Below, one piece after another: positions 10,571-21,870 of a DNA stretch of 32,106 bases; the stretch's first letter is position 1, and every line of letters begins with the position of its first letter. Source of the stretch: Apostichopus parvimensis (Eukaryota > Echinodermata > Holothuroidea > Aspidochirotida > Stichopodidae). The notes beneath the pieces were generated by a model, which worked only from the letters and a program-made list of their open reading frames with translations, was not told where the DNA came from and did not search any database. The translations under genes and the position numbers were made by a program. Location of the stretch: the NCBI GenBank assembly GCA_000934455.1, contig KN884487.1:32354-64459 (forward strand), written 5' to 3'.

Positions 10571-11984
10571 TGAATTTATTGCTTGTCACATCACACTGCT
10601 TTTCACTGTATTAATAAGATCAAGTATGTTGTACACCCGCACAATGCATTACGTCAGATTCATGGAGAAAACTGCTCATGTTACATCATTGAAACCACAA
10701 TGCACTTTTGCACTCTGATTTTATCAGCTTGTTATTTAGCTCTCGCCTTAATTAAGAGAGTACATGAACCTAACTATAGTGTTTCATGTATACACAAGGT
10801 AATAGTATCAAAGTTCACTTTGTGAGTGGAGAGTGTCAAAAGTTTAAAACTCTTGTATTGTGCAGTATTGCATTCAAATTTCATCATATAAAATGTGGCA
10901 AGGAATCAGTAAAGCATGTTGGCTCGCTGGTTTTCTAGTTTGACATGTTTTAAGGGAGAGGCGAACTATTTTCTGTTTTATGTATATCTTTATCAAAACT
11001 GATCTACATTTAAAAAATAAAATGTCATGTCAGCACTACTAAAATAAAAACAAAATTTAGAAACATTGAAATTACTCAAATTATATAATATAAAATGTAG
11101 GCTCTAGTGCGGCTGTTTTATGGAGTTTTGTTGGATATTATGCTTGCCTGCTTGTAGTGCAGCGTTCAACAAAGTGTGCATTATTTGAGAAACATCTAAG
11201 TCATCAAGTTTGTCTGACAGAAGTTTTGATTATTTATTATTTATATTGTGATCTTTTGACTGCACATCTCTGGGACTGCCATGATTCTTTGATAATATTT
11301 ATCTCTGCTTGATCTCTTCCTAGGTAATGAATTACACATTGTTTAAGGTGAAGGAAAGGTTAACAAAACAACAGGTGCTTAGCATTAAATCTTAAAGCAA
11401 CACTTTTGAATTTTCAAAAACCCAAATTTGGACTTAAAATTCTTGGCTCTACTGATTGTTTAGTAGCCACCCCTCCCCCCCAGAAAAGGTAAATAAATAA
11501 ATATATCCTGAACATTCTTAAACATTACCAGAAAAGTTTTAATCTCAGAATATACTTACTGTAATGAAGGTCCTAGATGCAGTATTAACATGTTTATATG
11601 GCAAGCACCATTCAACATTCTACCCCATACCATTCACTATAGATACAATATTACAATGACATTGGGTGTGCATACTGTAAGGCAGTCTGGGTCAAATACT
11701 ATACAACAGGTGTGTGCTTGTTGAATATAGAGTGAATTTCAGACAGAGATGTTACAATTTGAAAGAATTTGAAATATTATTAAATGTACAGTAAACTTAC
11801 TTCTAGGTAAAACTTCCTACAGTAGTGTCTACTGCTCAGATAAGGTCTGGAAATAAGTTACCTTCCGCACAATTTGTGAAGCACCGTTGAAAGTAATGAT
11901 TTTTTTCTCTTACAGTAGGACTTATTTTCCAGAAATTTAAGGAGGTTTTTTAAACATTTAAACAGAGTTTTGAGGGACTTGTGT

Positions 11985-12360
11985 TCAAATGACAATGGAC
12001 TTATCATGTAAGGATTGCAGGTTTGAGTCCAGGCCAGATCATTATCACTGTGTCCTTGGGCAAGGCACTAAGTCTCCATCGCCTCTTTACCCAGGTGTAT
12101 AAATGGGGCTCTGTAAGGGTAACTTGTAGATATAGTTGTGTGTGCTGGTTTGTGGCTGCCTCCCCCTCCCCGTGGGAATTCCCCCAGGGGACACGTTGAT
12201 GTGGCGCATTGTAGTGCCCCAGGAGACTGTTTGGTTTGTGCCCACTTGGGAGTGTGGGTGTAACAAGTTACCAATGACCAAGGAGTTAACTGTTGTAAAA
12301 GTCTTGTGAGAGGGCCTTGGCCTTGATCTAACAAGACTATAAACCTTGAAACTGTAACTT
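11985..12360 (+). mobile_element. tRNA-derived SINE
   Basis: A polymerase III B-box-like word, GGTTTGAGTCC, lies at 12020-12030 (consensus GGTTCGANTCC, one mismatch). It is followed by the block TGTCCTTGGGCAAGGCACTAA (12052-12072, given here as the motif CCTTGGGCAAGGCACT) and then CCCAGGTGTATAAATGGG. That order of B box, CCTTGGGCAAG core and CCAGGTGTAAATGGG is typical of a widely distributed metazoan SINE group. The A box is not clear, and I could not define target-site duplications. The body is GC-rich compared with its surroundings. The long minus-strand open frame inside it is incidental. I do not assign a named family. Confidence 0.7.
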
Positions 12361-12402
12361 TTAGAACACTTTTCAAAGCTTGAACAAAAGTGGCCCGTTC
12401 CT

Positions 12403-12434
12403 GAATTGGTGGGAGGGTGGGGTGGGGGGGGGGG
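12403..12434 (+). repeat. G-rich tract with long poly-G run
   Basis: GGGAGGGTGGGGT followed by a long G run. It directly precedes the first duplicated base at 12437. The second copy begins immediately after the N gap at the equivalent base, so this homopolymer is the likely reason that the second contig could not be extended leftward. Confidence 0.85.
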
Positions 12435-13529
12435 TTGAGGAGGATAATCTACTGATAACTTTTAATCTCTTGAATCATGTTTTTAGAAGATTAAAATGCA
12501 AAGCATGTCAAAGGCTAACAGGAAGTTTAAAGTACTGTAGTAGGTTTGGACTAAGAAGAGTATAAAATTGAGATTCTGATGGGATAAAGAACATGTGTAC
12601 ACAAAAACTTACATCTTTGCAATTGTATAGACATTTGCTTATTTTGCATATGTATACCAGATTCCTATTAAATTCAAAATCATTTACTTCTCCTAAAAGT
12701 GATTTAATCAATTTCCATGGCAAACCAAACAGATCACAGAATGTGGACATCATGCAGTTTTTTTCAGATTGCGAACAACTTCAATTAAATCTTCCATCCG
12801 TTGGGTCCTTTTATTTTCACTTTCTTGTTATTAATATACTGTATATTAGTTCATATGAGAAGTTAAAAGACAGTTACCCCTGAATTTTTGATTTGCCTTG
12901 GATACAGTACACACAGTGTTTTATTTTCTTCAGGAATGTCTCTGCAATCAATTTCATAACTTGAAGGACAGGTCTACAATGAGTAATGTGCAGTAAAACA
13001 GTCATGATTGCACAACTGGATGTTTGCAACTAAACTCTGAAGTCAGCAGTTTGAATTGCTTTAAACATTCATGAGTCTCTTTATATTCTATTTTGAAAAT
13101 TCATATTTAGCCTGAAATTTAAAAAAAAAAAAATGGAAATTGAAATGAAATGTGGGTTTACACTGTAGGAGTTGGCATGGATCAACTTGTAGATAGGTGA
13201 ATAGAATAAATCTGACAAGAAGTCTGTAGAATGCCCAAAAAATCCTACATAAGTTACAGAAATTAGCTGCAGAAAGTTACATTCAGAAAGAGGAAGCAGT
13301 TGGCATTGACCTACATACAGTACTGTAGAAGTGTGTCGTCACATGTTGGATGCAGTGATGAGTTGCTTCAAGTTGAGGTACTGTAGGGTAAGGTGTTATG
13401 GAGTGCATATATATATTTATATGTATGTATATTATCAGACAGAAGCAGAGGAATAAGATATGACTCATAATTGACAAATAAGGAGTATAAATGTTTTAGA
13501 AAATATATTGGAATTTTTCGGTTCCCCTG

Positions 13530-13599
13530 GGACCTTCGTCAGCATTGTGTTACATTTTGTGCTTTTCATTCCACTGTGTAGTATTGCTGACGAGGGTCC
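13530..13599. repeat. 15-bp inverted repeat inside copy A
   Basis: GGACCTTCGTCAGCA (13530-13544) and TGCTGACGAGGGTCC (13585-13599) are complementary except for one position, with a 40-base loop. The allelic stretch in copy B (from about 16455) keeps the arrangement with extra substitutions, so the hairpin is tolerated but not perfectly conserved. It could be a terminus or remnant of a mobile element. Confidence 0.7.
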
Positions 13600-14584
13600 T
13601 AATGATTCTTCTTTTGGAGTATACATGGATTTTCTTTATAATATACTTATAGGCCTTGAAAAGAATTGAATAGAATTGAAAAAGGGCACAGCATAAATAC
13701 TACATAAGAGAGCACTTCTAACAGTGTAGTGTTACAGTTAGGGGAATATTTCAAAGGGGCACCGCAGTGAATTTTTGAATATTTTGAGGGCATTATGGCA
13801 AATAGGAAGGGCACCACGGCAAAAAGCCTGTGGGTACCCTCCATTTTAAGCACTGTGTTTATGTTGGAGACAGTATAGTACTGTAAAGTAGAACTTGTTT
13901 GTAAACATGTTAGCTAGACACATTTTGGGGTTACTTGTGTTATCTAACCATCTGACCTTTGACATGTCAAGGTTTGATTTGCTAATTTTCCAAGTCTCAA
14001 TAAAATAGCCTGACAAGGAATTAATGAAACAAATTTAAAACAAAAGGTAGCAGTAACCCTGGCCTAAATCAGTTTGTTGGGCGTTCCTTGATTTTATCTG
14101 AATCATAAATTTAGTTGTCAAAGCAAATGAATGGAAAGTCTGAGTGGGTGCGCATTTTGTTGTTTGTAAAACAGGTTGTCCCAGGTTGGACTTTTGGTTG
14201 TTCAAACATATAAGTACCGTGCCCTCTTCCGCCATACATTGGTATGATTGGACAAAGCCTCGCCAAATCAACCACCTGACCGGTTAGTGATTAAAAGCAG
14301 GAAATTGAGTGTGAATCTGTTATAATACTCACGTCCAGGTCAAAATCATTTTTGCAATCCTCACAGACACAATTACAGAACAGTAATATTAAATAGTTGG
14401 CTTAATCAATAATAAAAGTTGGTTGTTGCTTTATATGACTGACAAAATCTGACCAATTATTGACTTGTACAGAACATGTACCAGATTTACCTGGTGTACC
14501 TTTTACCTGTCTCTTCACAACTATAGTGTATAGCTTACTCTTCTGTGTGTGTTGATTTGTATGAGGTTAATAACCTAATGTACC

Positions 14585-14867
14585 CAGGGATGTGCCCAGG
14601 ATTTCCTGAGTGCCGGGTATACTGATCGCGGTCCTGGGAGAGGTGTCTAAGGGGGATGTACCCCTCCCCTTTGAGAAATTTTTGAAGGTGCTCAGATGCC
14701 AAATGCTGGCACTTGTGTAGCTTTTTAAGCACATACACAAGTACTAGTTTTGCTAACAATTTACATTTCTAATTTTTTTTTTAGTGAAATATATTACGTA
14801 CCTGGTGAAAGTTATTAGTTTGTTTCAAAGAGATTTTTCAAGGGACCGATTGAGAGCCATAAGTAAT
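14585..14867. mobile_element. hAT-like element, left part only (cut by the N gap)
   Basis: Begins CAGGGATGTGCCCA, preceded by TGTACC. It matches the first 283 bases of the complete copy at 17495-17986 almost perfectly, then is interrupted by the N run. The short minus-strand open frame inside it is incidental. Confidence 0.8.
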
Positions 14868-14917
14868 NNNNNNNNNNNNNNNNNNNNNNNNNNNNNNNNN
14901 NNNNNNNNNNNNNNNNN
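14868..14917. other. Assembly gap of 50 N
   Basis: Exactly 50 N separate copy A from copy B. A round number suggests a fixed-size scaffold spacer and not a measured distance. Confidence 0.98.
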
Positions 14918-17777
14918 GAGGAGGGTAAACTACTGATGACTTGTAATCTCTGGTTAAATCTGTTTTTTAAAGATTAAAATGCAAAGCATGTCAAAGGCTA
15001 ACAGGAAGTTTAAAGTGCTGTAGGTTTGGACTTAAAAGAGTAGTTTATAAAATTGAGATTCTGATGGGATAAAGAACATGTGTACACAAAAACTTACTTT
15101 CTTTGCAATTGTATAGAAATTTGCTTATTTTGCACATGTGTCCCAGATTGCTACGTATTAGATTCAAATGATTAATTCTCCAGAAAGGGATTTAATCGAT
15201 TTCCATGACAAACAAACCAGATCACAGAATGTGGACATCATGCAGTTTTTTCAGATTGCGAACAACTTGGATTAAATCTTCCATCCGTTGGGTCCTTTTA
15301 TTTTCACTTTCTTGTTATTAATACTAGTTCATACGAGGAGTTAAAAGACAGTTACCCCTGAATTACGATTTGCCTTAGATACAGTACACACAGTGCTCTT
15401 TTCTTCAGGAATGTCTCTGCAATCAATTTCATAACTTGAAGGACAGGTCTACATTGAGTAACGTGCAGTAAAACAGTCATGATTGCACAACTGGATGTTC
15501 GCAACTAAACTCTGAAGTCAGCAGTTTGAATTGCTTTAAACATTCATGAGTCTCTTTATATTCTATTTTGTAAATTTATATTTATCCTGAAATTTCCAAA
15601 AAATATGGAAAATTAAAATGAAATGTGGGTTTACACTGTAGGAGTGGGCATGGATCAACTCTACTGAGGCCTTGTACAGTAGATACAGTAGGTGATGGAA
15701 TAAATCTATCAAGAAGTCTGTAAAATATCAAAAAAGTCCTACATAATTTACAGAAATAAGCTGTCATGATTGGAGACTTTGAAATATCAGAACAAAAACT
15801 GCACAGGTGTTGGTCTGCAGAAAGTTACATACAGAAACATAGGCGTAGGAGGCGGGGGGGGGGGGGGGCTGGGGGGGCTGTAGCCCCCAACCAAATATTT
15901 GTGAAAAAATTCGGGCAATATACTGAGAATTTTTCGGGCACCTACTAAAAATAATTTGCAATGTGTTTTTCAATGGTTAAACTTAAATTATAATGATCAT
16001 TATTATTGTACCGACTTCCCCAATAATAATAACCAATATGGAAGGGTAATAACTTTGCAAATGATTGTATGTTATTGGCAGGCGATGTAATAACCAATTT
16101 ATGACTATATGATATGCACATTAAGATGTTGAACACGCAAAATTTTGGTTATATTTTTCGGGCAAGTAGTTACAGCCCCCCCAAATCAAATTGGTCTCCT
16201 ACGCCTATGTACAGAAAGAGGAAGCAGTGGGCATTGACCTACATACAGTACAGTACTGTAGAAGTGTGTCGTCACATGTTGTATGCAAGTGATGAGTTGC
16301 TTCAAGTTGAGGTACTGTAGGGTAAGGTGTTATGATTATAGAGTGCTTATATGTATAATGTATATTATCAGACAGAAGCAGAGAAATAAGACATGACTCA
16401 TAATTGACAAATTATTGTTTTAGAAAATATATTGGAATTTTTCGGTGCCCCTGGGACCTTTGTCAGCATTGTGTTACATAATTTTGTGCTTTTCATTCCA
16501 CTGCTAAGTATTGCTGACGAGGGTCTTAATGATTCTTCTTTTGGTGTATACGTGGATTTTCTTTATAATATATATAGGCCTTGAAATAAGAATTGAAAAA
16601 GGGCACAGCATAAATACTACCTAAAAGAGCACTTCTAACAGTGTAGTGTTACAGTTAAGGGAATATTTCAAAGGGGCACCGCAGTGAATTTTTGAATATT
16701 TTGAAGGCATTATGGCAAATCATTATGGCAAATAGGAAGGGCACCACGGCAAAAAGCCTGTGGGTACCCTCAATTTTAAGCACTGTGTATATGTTGGAGA
16801 AAGTATAGTACTGTAAGTAGTACTTGTCTGTAAACATGTTAGCTAGACACATTTTGGGGTTACTTGCATTGTCTGACCTTTGACATGTCAAGGTTTGATT
16901 TGCTAAATTTCCAAGTCTCAATAATAATAGCCTGACAAGAAAATTAATGAAACAAATTTAAAACAAAAGGTAGCAGTAATCTGGCCTAAATCAGTTTGTT
17001 GAATTTATCCGAATCATAAATTTAGTTGTCAAAGCAAATGAATGGAAAGTCTGAGTGGGTGCGCATTTTGTTGTTTGTAAAACAGGTTGTCCCAGGTTGG
17101 ACTTTTGGTTGTTCAAACATATAAGTACCGTGCCCTCTTCCGCCACACATTGGGATGATTGGACAAAGCCACGCCAAATCAACCACCTGACCGGTTAGTG
17201 ATTAAAAGCAGGAAATTGAGTGTGAATCTGTTATAATACTCACGTCCAGGTCAAAATCATTTTTGCAATCCTCACAGACACAATTACAGAACAGTAATAT
17301 TAAATAGTTGGCTTAATCAATAATAAAAGTTGGTTGTTGCTTTATATGACTGACAAAATCTGACCAATTATTGACTTGTACAGAACATGTACCAGATTTA
17401 CCTGGTGTACCTCTTACCTGTCTCTTCACAACTATAGTGTATAGCTTACTCTTCTGTGTGTGTTGATTGTATGAGGTTAATAACCTAATGTACCCAGGGA
17501 TGTGCCCAGGATTTCCTGAGTGCCGGGTATACTGATCGCGGTCCTGGGAGAGGTGTCTAAGGGGGATGTACCCCTCCCCTTTGAGAAATTTTTGAAGGTG
17601 CTCAGATGCCAAATGCTGGCACTTGTGTAGCTTTTTAAGCACATACACAAGTACTAGTTTTGCTAACAATTTACATTTCTAATTTTTTTTTTAGTGAAAT
17701 ATATTACGTACCTGGTGAAAGTTATTAGTTTGTTTCAAAGAGATTTTTCAAGGGACCGATTGAGAGCCATAAGTAAT
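14918..17777 (+). repeat. Duplicated segment, copy B (starts at the N gap)
   Basis: The counterpart of 12437-14867. Its first base corresponds to the first base after the poly-G tract that precedes copy A. It is longer mainly because of a 372-bp hAT-like insertion (15838-16209) and an extra stretch of about 50 bp near 15764-15813. It also has a small local doubling of CATTATGGCAAAT near 16708-16733. After 17777 it continues into sequence that copy A lacks. No gene is visible. Confidence 0.95.
15838..16209. mobile_element. Non-autonomous hAT-type element (MITE), 372 bp, with 8-bp target-site duplication
   Basis: The 14-bp termini are perfect inverted repeats: CATAGGCGTAGGAG (15838-15851) and CTCCTACGCCTATG (16196-16209). 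Each end is flanked by TACAGAAA (15830-15837 and 16210-16217), an 8-bp target-site duplication as made by hAT-superfamily transposases. Subterminal sequences are also inverted: a G-run followed by GGCTGTA, and CGGGCAA on the inner side. There is no transposase frame, so it needs an enzyme supplied in trans. Copy A has a single TTCAGAAA at the equivalent place, a clean empty site. Several short open frames here are artefacts of the element. Confidence 0.93.
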
Positions 17778-17986
17778 GTTTCTCGCATGCGTAACTGATG
17801 CATTATTAGTCTGTATGATTTTGGCATAGGCTAGGCCCAATTTATGTTGAATATATTGTTAGGAATGTCGGGATTTTAGATGAAAATAGTGCTGGGCGGG
17901 ATTCACGATTTTTAAGACAGTGCTGGACGGTAATTTTTAGTGCTGGGCGGGGCCGCCCAGTGCCGCCCAGCGTGGGCACATCCCTG
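17495..17986. mobile_element. Non-autonomous TIR element (probably hAT-like), 492 bp, complete
   Basis: CAGGGATGTGCCCA (17495-17508) and TGGGCACATCCCTG (17973-17986) are perfect 14-bp inverted repeats. The direct repeat TGTACC flanks both ends (17489-17494 and 17987-17992). The CAGGG start suits hAT elements, but these duplicate 8 bp and only 6 are seen, so another superfamily is possible. The right part holds repeated CTGGGCGG/CCGCCCAG words. No transposase is encoded. Confidence 0.85.
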
Positions 17987-18524
17987 TGTACCACATGTAT
18001 TAAAAGCGGTCTTTCAACATTGATCGGCCATACCCTGGAGTACAGGTACAGGTGACACTTTTCATTAGTATTCTGCAGGTAAAGTATACCTGTACATTTG
18101 ACTCACCCTCTGATTTGTTTCCCTTCCTGTTGGCCCTGAATTCATAATCTAATTTTACCCTCAAGTTCTCATTAGTCTTATGAACTGGGCACAGAGTTAA
18201 CCCAATTTAATATTAAAAATTCCAGAAGTTCATCAATTGAAGAATTTCAATATGGGTAGCCACATGCTAAAATATAATGGGAAGTACCTCAAAAATGGAT
18301 ATTCCTCTTTTCATACAAGTGTCTATAATTTGGGCACTAAATTTCAGGAGTCTCTACAAAAGACAAATATAAAACTACAAAAGACAAGTATAATACTTGA
18401 TGACATCATTTTAAAGTCTAAACATCCCCCCCCCCCCATTTTTTCCCCTGTTTTTCTCCATTGTTTTTAGGCTTCATGGTTTTATATACAATAGATCCAA
18501 TATCACTTTAAATTAGAAGACTAA

Positions 18525-18650
18525 TTACAGGGAATAATATATGTGTCCAAATTTTGTGTAGTAGTTTAATGAAGGCTCTGAACTCTTGTCTCTTATGAAA
18601 TGCTATGGTTTCTGTGTTCCCAAAACATCTGCTATACATCTTTGCACTTT
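18525..18650 (+). repeat. Dispersed repeat, copy 2 (partner at 3113-3230)
   Basis: Shares ACAGGGAATAA, CCAAATTTTGTG, GAAGGCTCTGAACT and ATACATCTTTGCACT with the first copy, with small insertions. Type unknown. Confidence 0.6.
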
Positions 18651-19645
18651 GTACATTATATAGATATTCAATTTGCCATTTATTGGGGTAGCATTATGCT
18701 ATGCTATAATACTGGTATCCCTGAACGGTACTTCAATTTGCTGAACTGCTAACCAGCAAAAAATATAGCAAGTGCCTAGATTTAAAGTTATTTTGGTCGA
18801 AATTGACCTCCAGGTAAACTTTCTGTACGATGAGGTTGTTTGACGTTTCAATTTTGTCAAAGACAATCCAATTTTAAAATTGTTTGGAATTTTAGTGGAG
18901 GCTAGAAAGTGAATTATTACAGGCTTGTCATTTCACAATAAATCACTGGAGTGTTAAAGTGTATCAGGGGAATAATAATGCTGAACATTATTTGTGTTTT
19001 TCAGTGCAATTTGATTTCATCTAGTAGTTCTGGGTTTAATGATTGGAAAGTATTGTAGCTTAATACTCGATAAACAAGATTTAGGATGCCCAGGAGTAAT
19101 CCTTAAAGTGCCTGCTATTACAGTATGTAATGTAGTACTGTCCCATCCACATGATACAAATGTTGAGATTTTGATGGACAACAAAAATAAATGTGATTTA
19201 GTGACAAATTTGTTACTTACATGTAGCTTAATAAAATTCTAAATTAAGGTGTCCCAGAAAGTGGGATGTTGAAATGTAACAGATCGCAGAGGTTCTAGAT
19301 AGACCGTCAAAGTGATAATTGTTAGTATCATGTTTGACTGATCATATTTAAATCCAAACCAGATGTATTTGGATATATACTTTGTGGAAAATGATTGGAA
19401 GGGTGGTGATAATCATGAGATTGAGTGACCACTTGTAGACGTTATATAGCATATTTTTTGGGCCATGTCAGAGGTATTCTTTGTCCTGGCTCACCTGTCT
19501 GCTCACAAATGTGGCACTCTTGCTCTACCAGTGACACGGTCTGATAACTTTTCCACATGAAATCTTCCCTTATTAGTGGACCTGTCGCTCCTGTACATTC
19601 GAACAAGCCACCTAATTCTCATTCCTTTCTTTGAGTTTTGTATAA

Positions 19646-19730
19646 TTTACTTCGCTCCTCACTTACATGTCTCCCCACAACCTTAGCACCCTTGTTTTCT
19701 ACCCTGCCTAGAATGAACTGGTAACCTATT
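19646..19730. repeat. CTTACCTGTCTCC dispersed repeat family member
   Basis: Reads TTTACTTCGCTCCTCAC, then TTACATGTCTCC, then CACAACCTTAGCAC and TCTACC. It aligns with the copy at 21392 for about 75 bases. In this copy the CTTACCTG core has changed to CTTACATG. Confidence 0.75.
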
Positions 19731-20369
19731 AACATTACATTACTCCCCTTGCAATATAAGTTACAGATTTCCTCTAAAATTCTATAGTACATAGAGTAGA
19801 TGACATCAACCTCAAATTAGGGCTGGCTAGCGTACTTTTAAAACTTCATAAAAGTTCCATTCCTGACTTACTGTACTACTAAGATGAAATTCTTGCTATT
19901 TAAACAGAAATGTCTTTGACCATGAAAATTTGTTTAAAATTTGTCACTTAGTTTGTTGTTGTCATCAGCTCAACTGGCACATGTACAGTATTATTTCTGG
20001 AAAGATATAGCCAGTTAGTAACTTGTTTTGATAACCTCGGATTGAATGGGATGAATATAAACACAATTAGCCCCTTAAAAAATTACATCCAGCAACTTTG
20101 AATACATATTGTGAAAGACATAAAAGTTTTTATGTCCTGTGGGGAAAAACTCAATGTTGCTTTGAAACATGCCTTATTGAAAACATTTTTTGAAGTAATG
20201 TTATTAAAATAAACATGATTGTTTTCCTTCTTTCTTTGAAATTGCTCAGGTACTTTTAATTGTGTTATGCTGTCTGGACATAGTAAATTAGCATGAGCTC
20301 TGTGTGTTTATACACCATGCCTTGCTTTGAATACAATATAATATAATACAGAGACTAGCCGATGGTTGA

Positions 20370-20830
20370 ACTCCAATCGTCAACCTTGGTGAATACAAGA
20401 ACCCTGTTATTTTTTCTTGGCAGTTAAATTATCATTTGAGGTCAAGAGAGTTACCAATTAAAATTTAAAGTGCAAGAACCCAAGTTTGTTTTTGTGTACC
20501 TAGGTCAAAGTTCATTTGCATTTAGCAAAGCTGGCCAAGGCACTCTGAAGACCTTGTAGGCATGATAACTCCAACAGTGAAGCTTGGCTAAAGACTTCCA
20601 TGTGCTTAACTCACAATATACTGTAAGAATCCTATTGTTACTTTCATCATGGAGGTCAAAGGACTAGACTGTGAGGACTTAGTGAACATGATAATCCCCA
20701 AGCTTGTATGAACTTATACTGTACTTTGTGCGTACATGTAGAGTAGGTCCAGCTACTACTACTGTACAGAGTACAAGAAACCTTTCCCTAGTGGTGTAGG
20801 TGAAAGGCCAAAGTCAAGTGTCCCAGTGAT
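20370..20830 (+). repeat. Decayed relative of the 9840-10570 tandem array
   Basis: Two or three badly decayed units show the same word order, with GTGAATACAAGAA, CCTGTTATT, AGGTCAAAGTTCATTTG (word at 20502-20514), GACCTTGTAGGCATGATAA and GAAGCTTGG. The AGGTCA word recurs at 20653-20658. Confidence 0.6.
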
Positions 20831-21391
20831 CTGTCCTTGATCTGATCTGATGTTTTGTAGTGTTAACAATATCCAACATTAATTGTACCACTGGGCAAGG
20901 AAGCAATAAATCTGTTGGATTTCTAGTTGTATACTTTAACTGTCATATGTTTATGATTATTTTTTTTTTATATTTTAAGTCCACCATAAAGCCATGTACC
21001 CTACTGTGATACATTCTTGATTCAGGGAAAGTATATTTTTAGAAACAGTTTAGAGGTTGAAGATATATAGCAACAGACCAAGAATTATATTACAATCTTG
21101 TGAACTAAAAAAAAAAGCAATTATATAACAAATGTTCTATTGCACCAAGACAGTTAACTCAACTGGGCTATGACTTTGATATCACCAGTTAGTATATATA
21201 GACTAGCATAGGCACACAAAAACCGAGGCAAAGCAATTACCCTCTCCTGTCCTGTCAAACGCTTCATTATCTTGTAAGTACTTTACTGTACTGTGTTTAA
21301 GTATATTTTCATTTTGTTGTTGTTTTTTTGAACGCCACAAATTAGCTCCTTTTAATGAATCATGTACAGAAAATGGAATGCAGTTGCTTTA

Positions 21392-21470
21392 TATTTACTT
21401 CGCTCCTCGCTTACCTGTCTCCTCACAACCTTAGCACTTCGTTCTACCGTGCCTATAAAGTCCTGACCAG
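21392..21470. repeat. CTTACCTGTCTCC dispersed repeat family member (well preserved)
   Basis: Contains ATTTACTTCGCTCCTCGC, CTTACCTGTCTCC, TCACAACCTTAGCAC and TTCTACC. The minus strand of the core reads CAGGTAAG, a perfect 5' splice-site consensus. Confidence 0.8.
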
Positions 21471-21788
21471 TAAAATAATAACACTGTGCGCCCTCTATGA
21501 CCGGACCCCCACCCCATCCCCCCCCCTCGTCACTGCCCTTTCTTCTCATGAGACCACTCCTTTAAAGTGAACTTGCTCAACGTGTGAACTTGCTCAACAT
21601 AAATTAGGGTACAGCAGCTGTGCAGCTGTAAATACCAGTGTGGGATAATACTTCAATTCATTTGTCAGTCTGTCTGTCTATCCATCCTCCTTGTTAATTT
21701 GGTTGAATAGAAATTATCATTATTCCTCTAGAGACAGTTTTCAGTAGAACTTTGACTTGATCAAATTTTCAGGATATCGGAGGATAGG

Positions 21789-21870
21789 ATTTACTTCGCT
21801 CCTCTCTTACCTGTCTCCCGCTCCACATCTGCACTTTCCCATCTACCTAACTACACACTGGAAAGTTTTA
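21789..21870. repeat. CTTACCTGTCTCC dispersed repeat family member
   Basis: Contains ATTTACTTCGCTCCTCTC, CTTACCTGTCTCC and GCACTTTCCCATCTACC. A weaker relative with CCTTCACTCCTTCTCACACC follows at about 22009-22040. Confidence 0.8.

Larger units (their letters stand above)
12437..14867 (+). repeat. Duplicated segment, copy A (ends at the N gap)
   Basis: Aligns in order and orientation with 14918-17777 over its whole length. Shared anchors include AAAATGCAAAGCATGTCAAA, GTTGGGTCCTTTTATTTTCA, GAATGTCTCTGCAATCAATT, GCACCACGGCAAAAAGCCTG and AGTGGGTGCGCATTTTG. The left part shows frequent substitutions and indels. Roughly the last 600 bases are almost identical. The copy stops exactly at the first N, inside a repeat element. 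No gene is recognisable in it. Confidence 0.95.

Noticed and set aside
12068-12376. Minus-strand 102-codon frame
   Set aside because: It lies entirely within the SINE, and its length reflects the GC-rich body.
15764-16136. Several short frames between 15764 and 16320
   Set aside because: They cover the 372-bp MITE and its G-run and disappear in the allelic copy that lacks the insertion.
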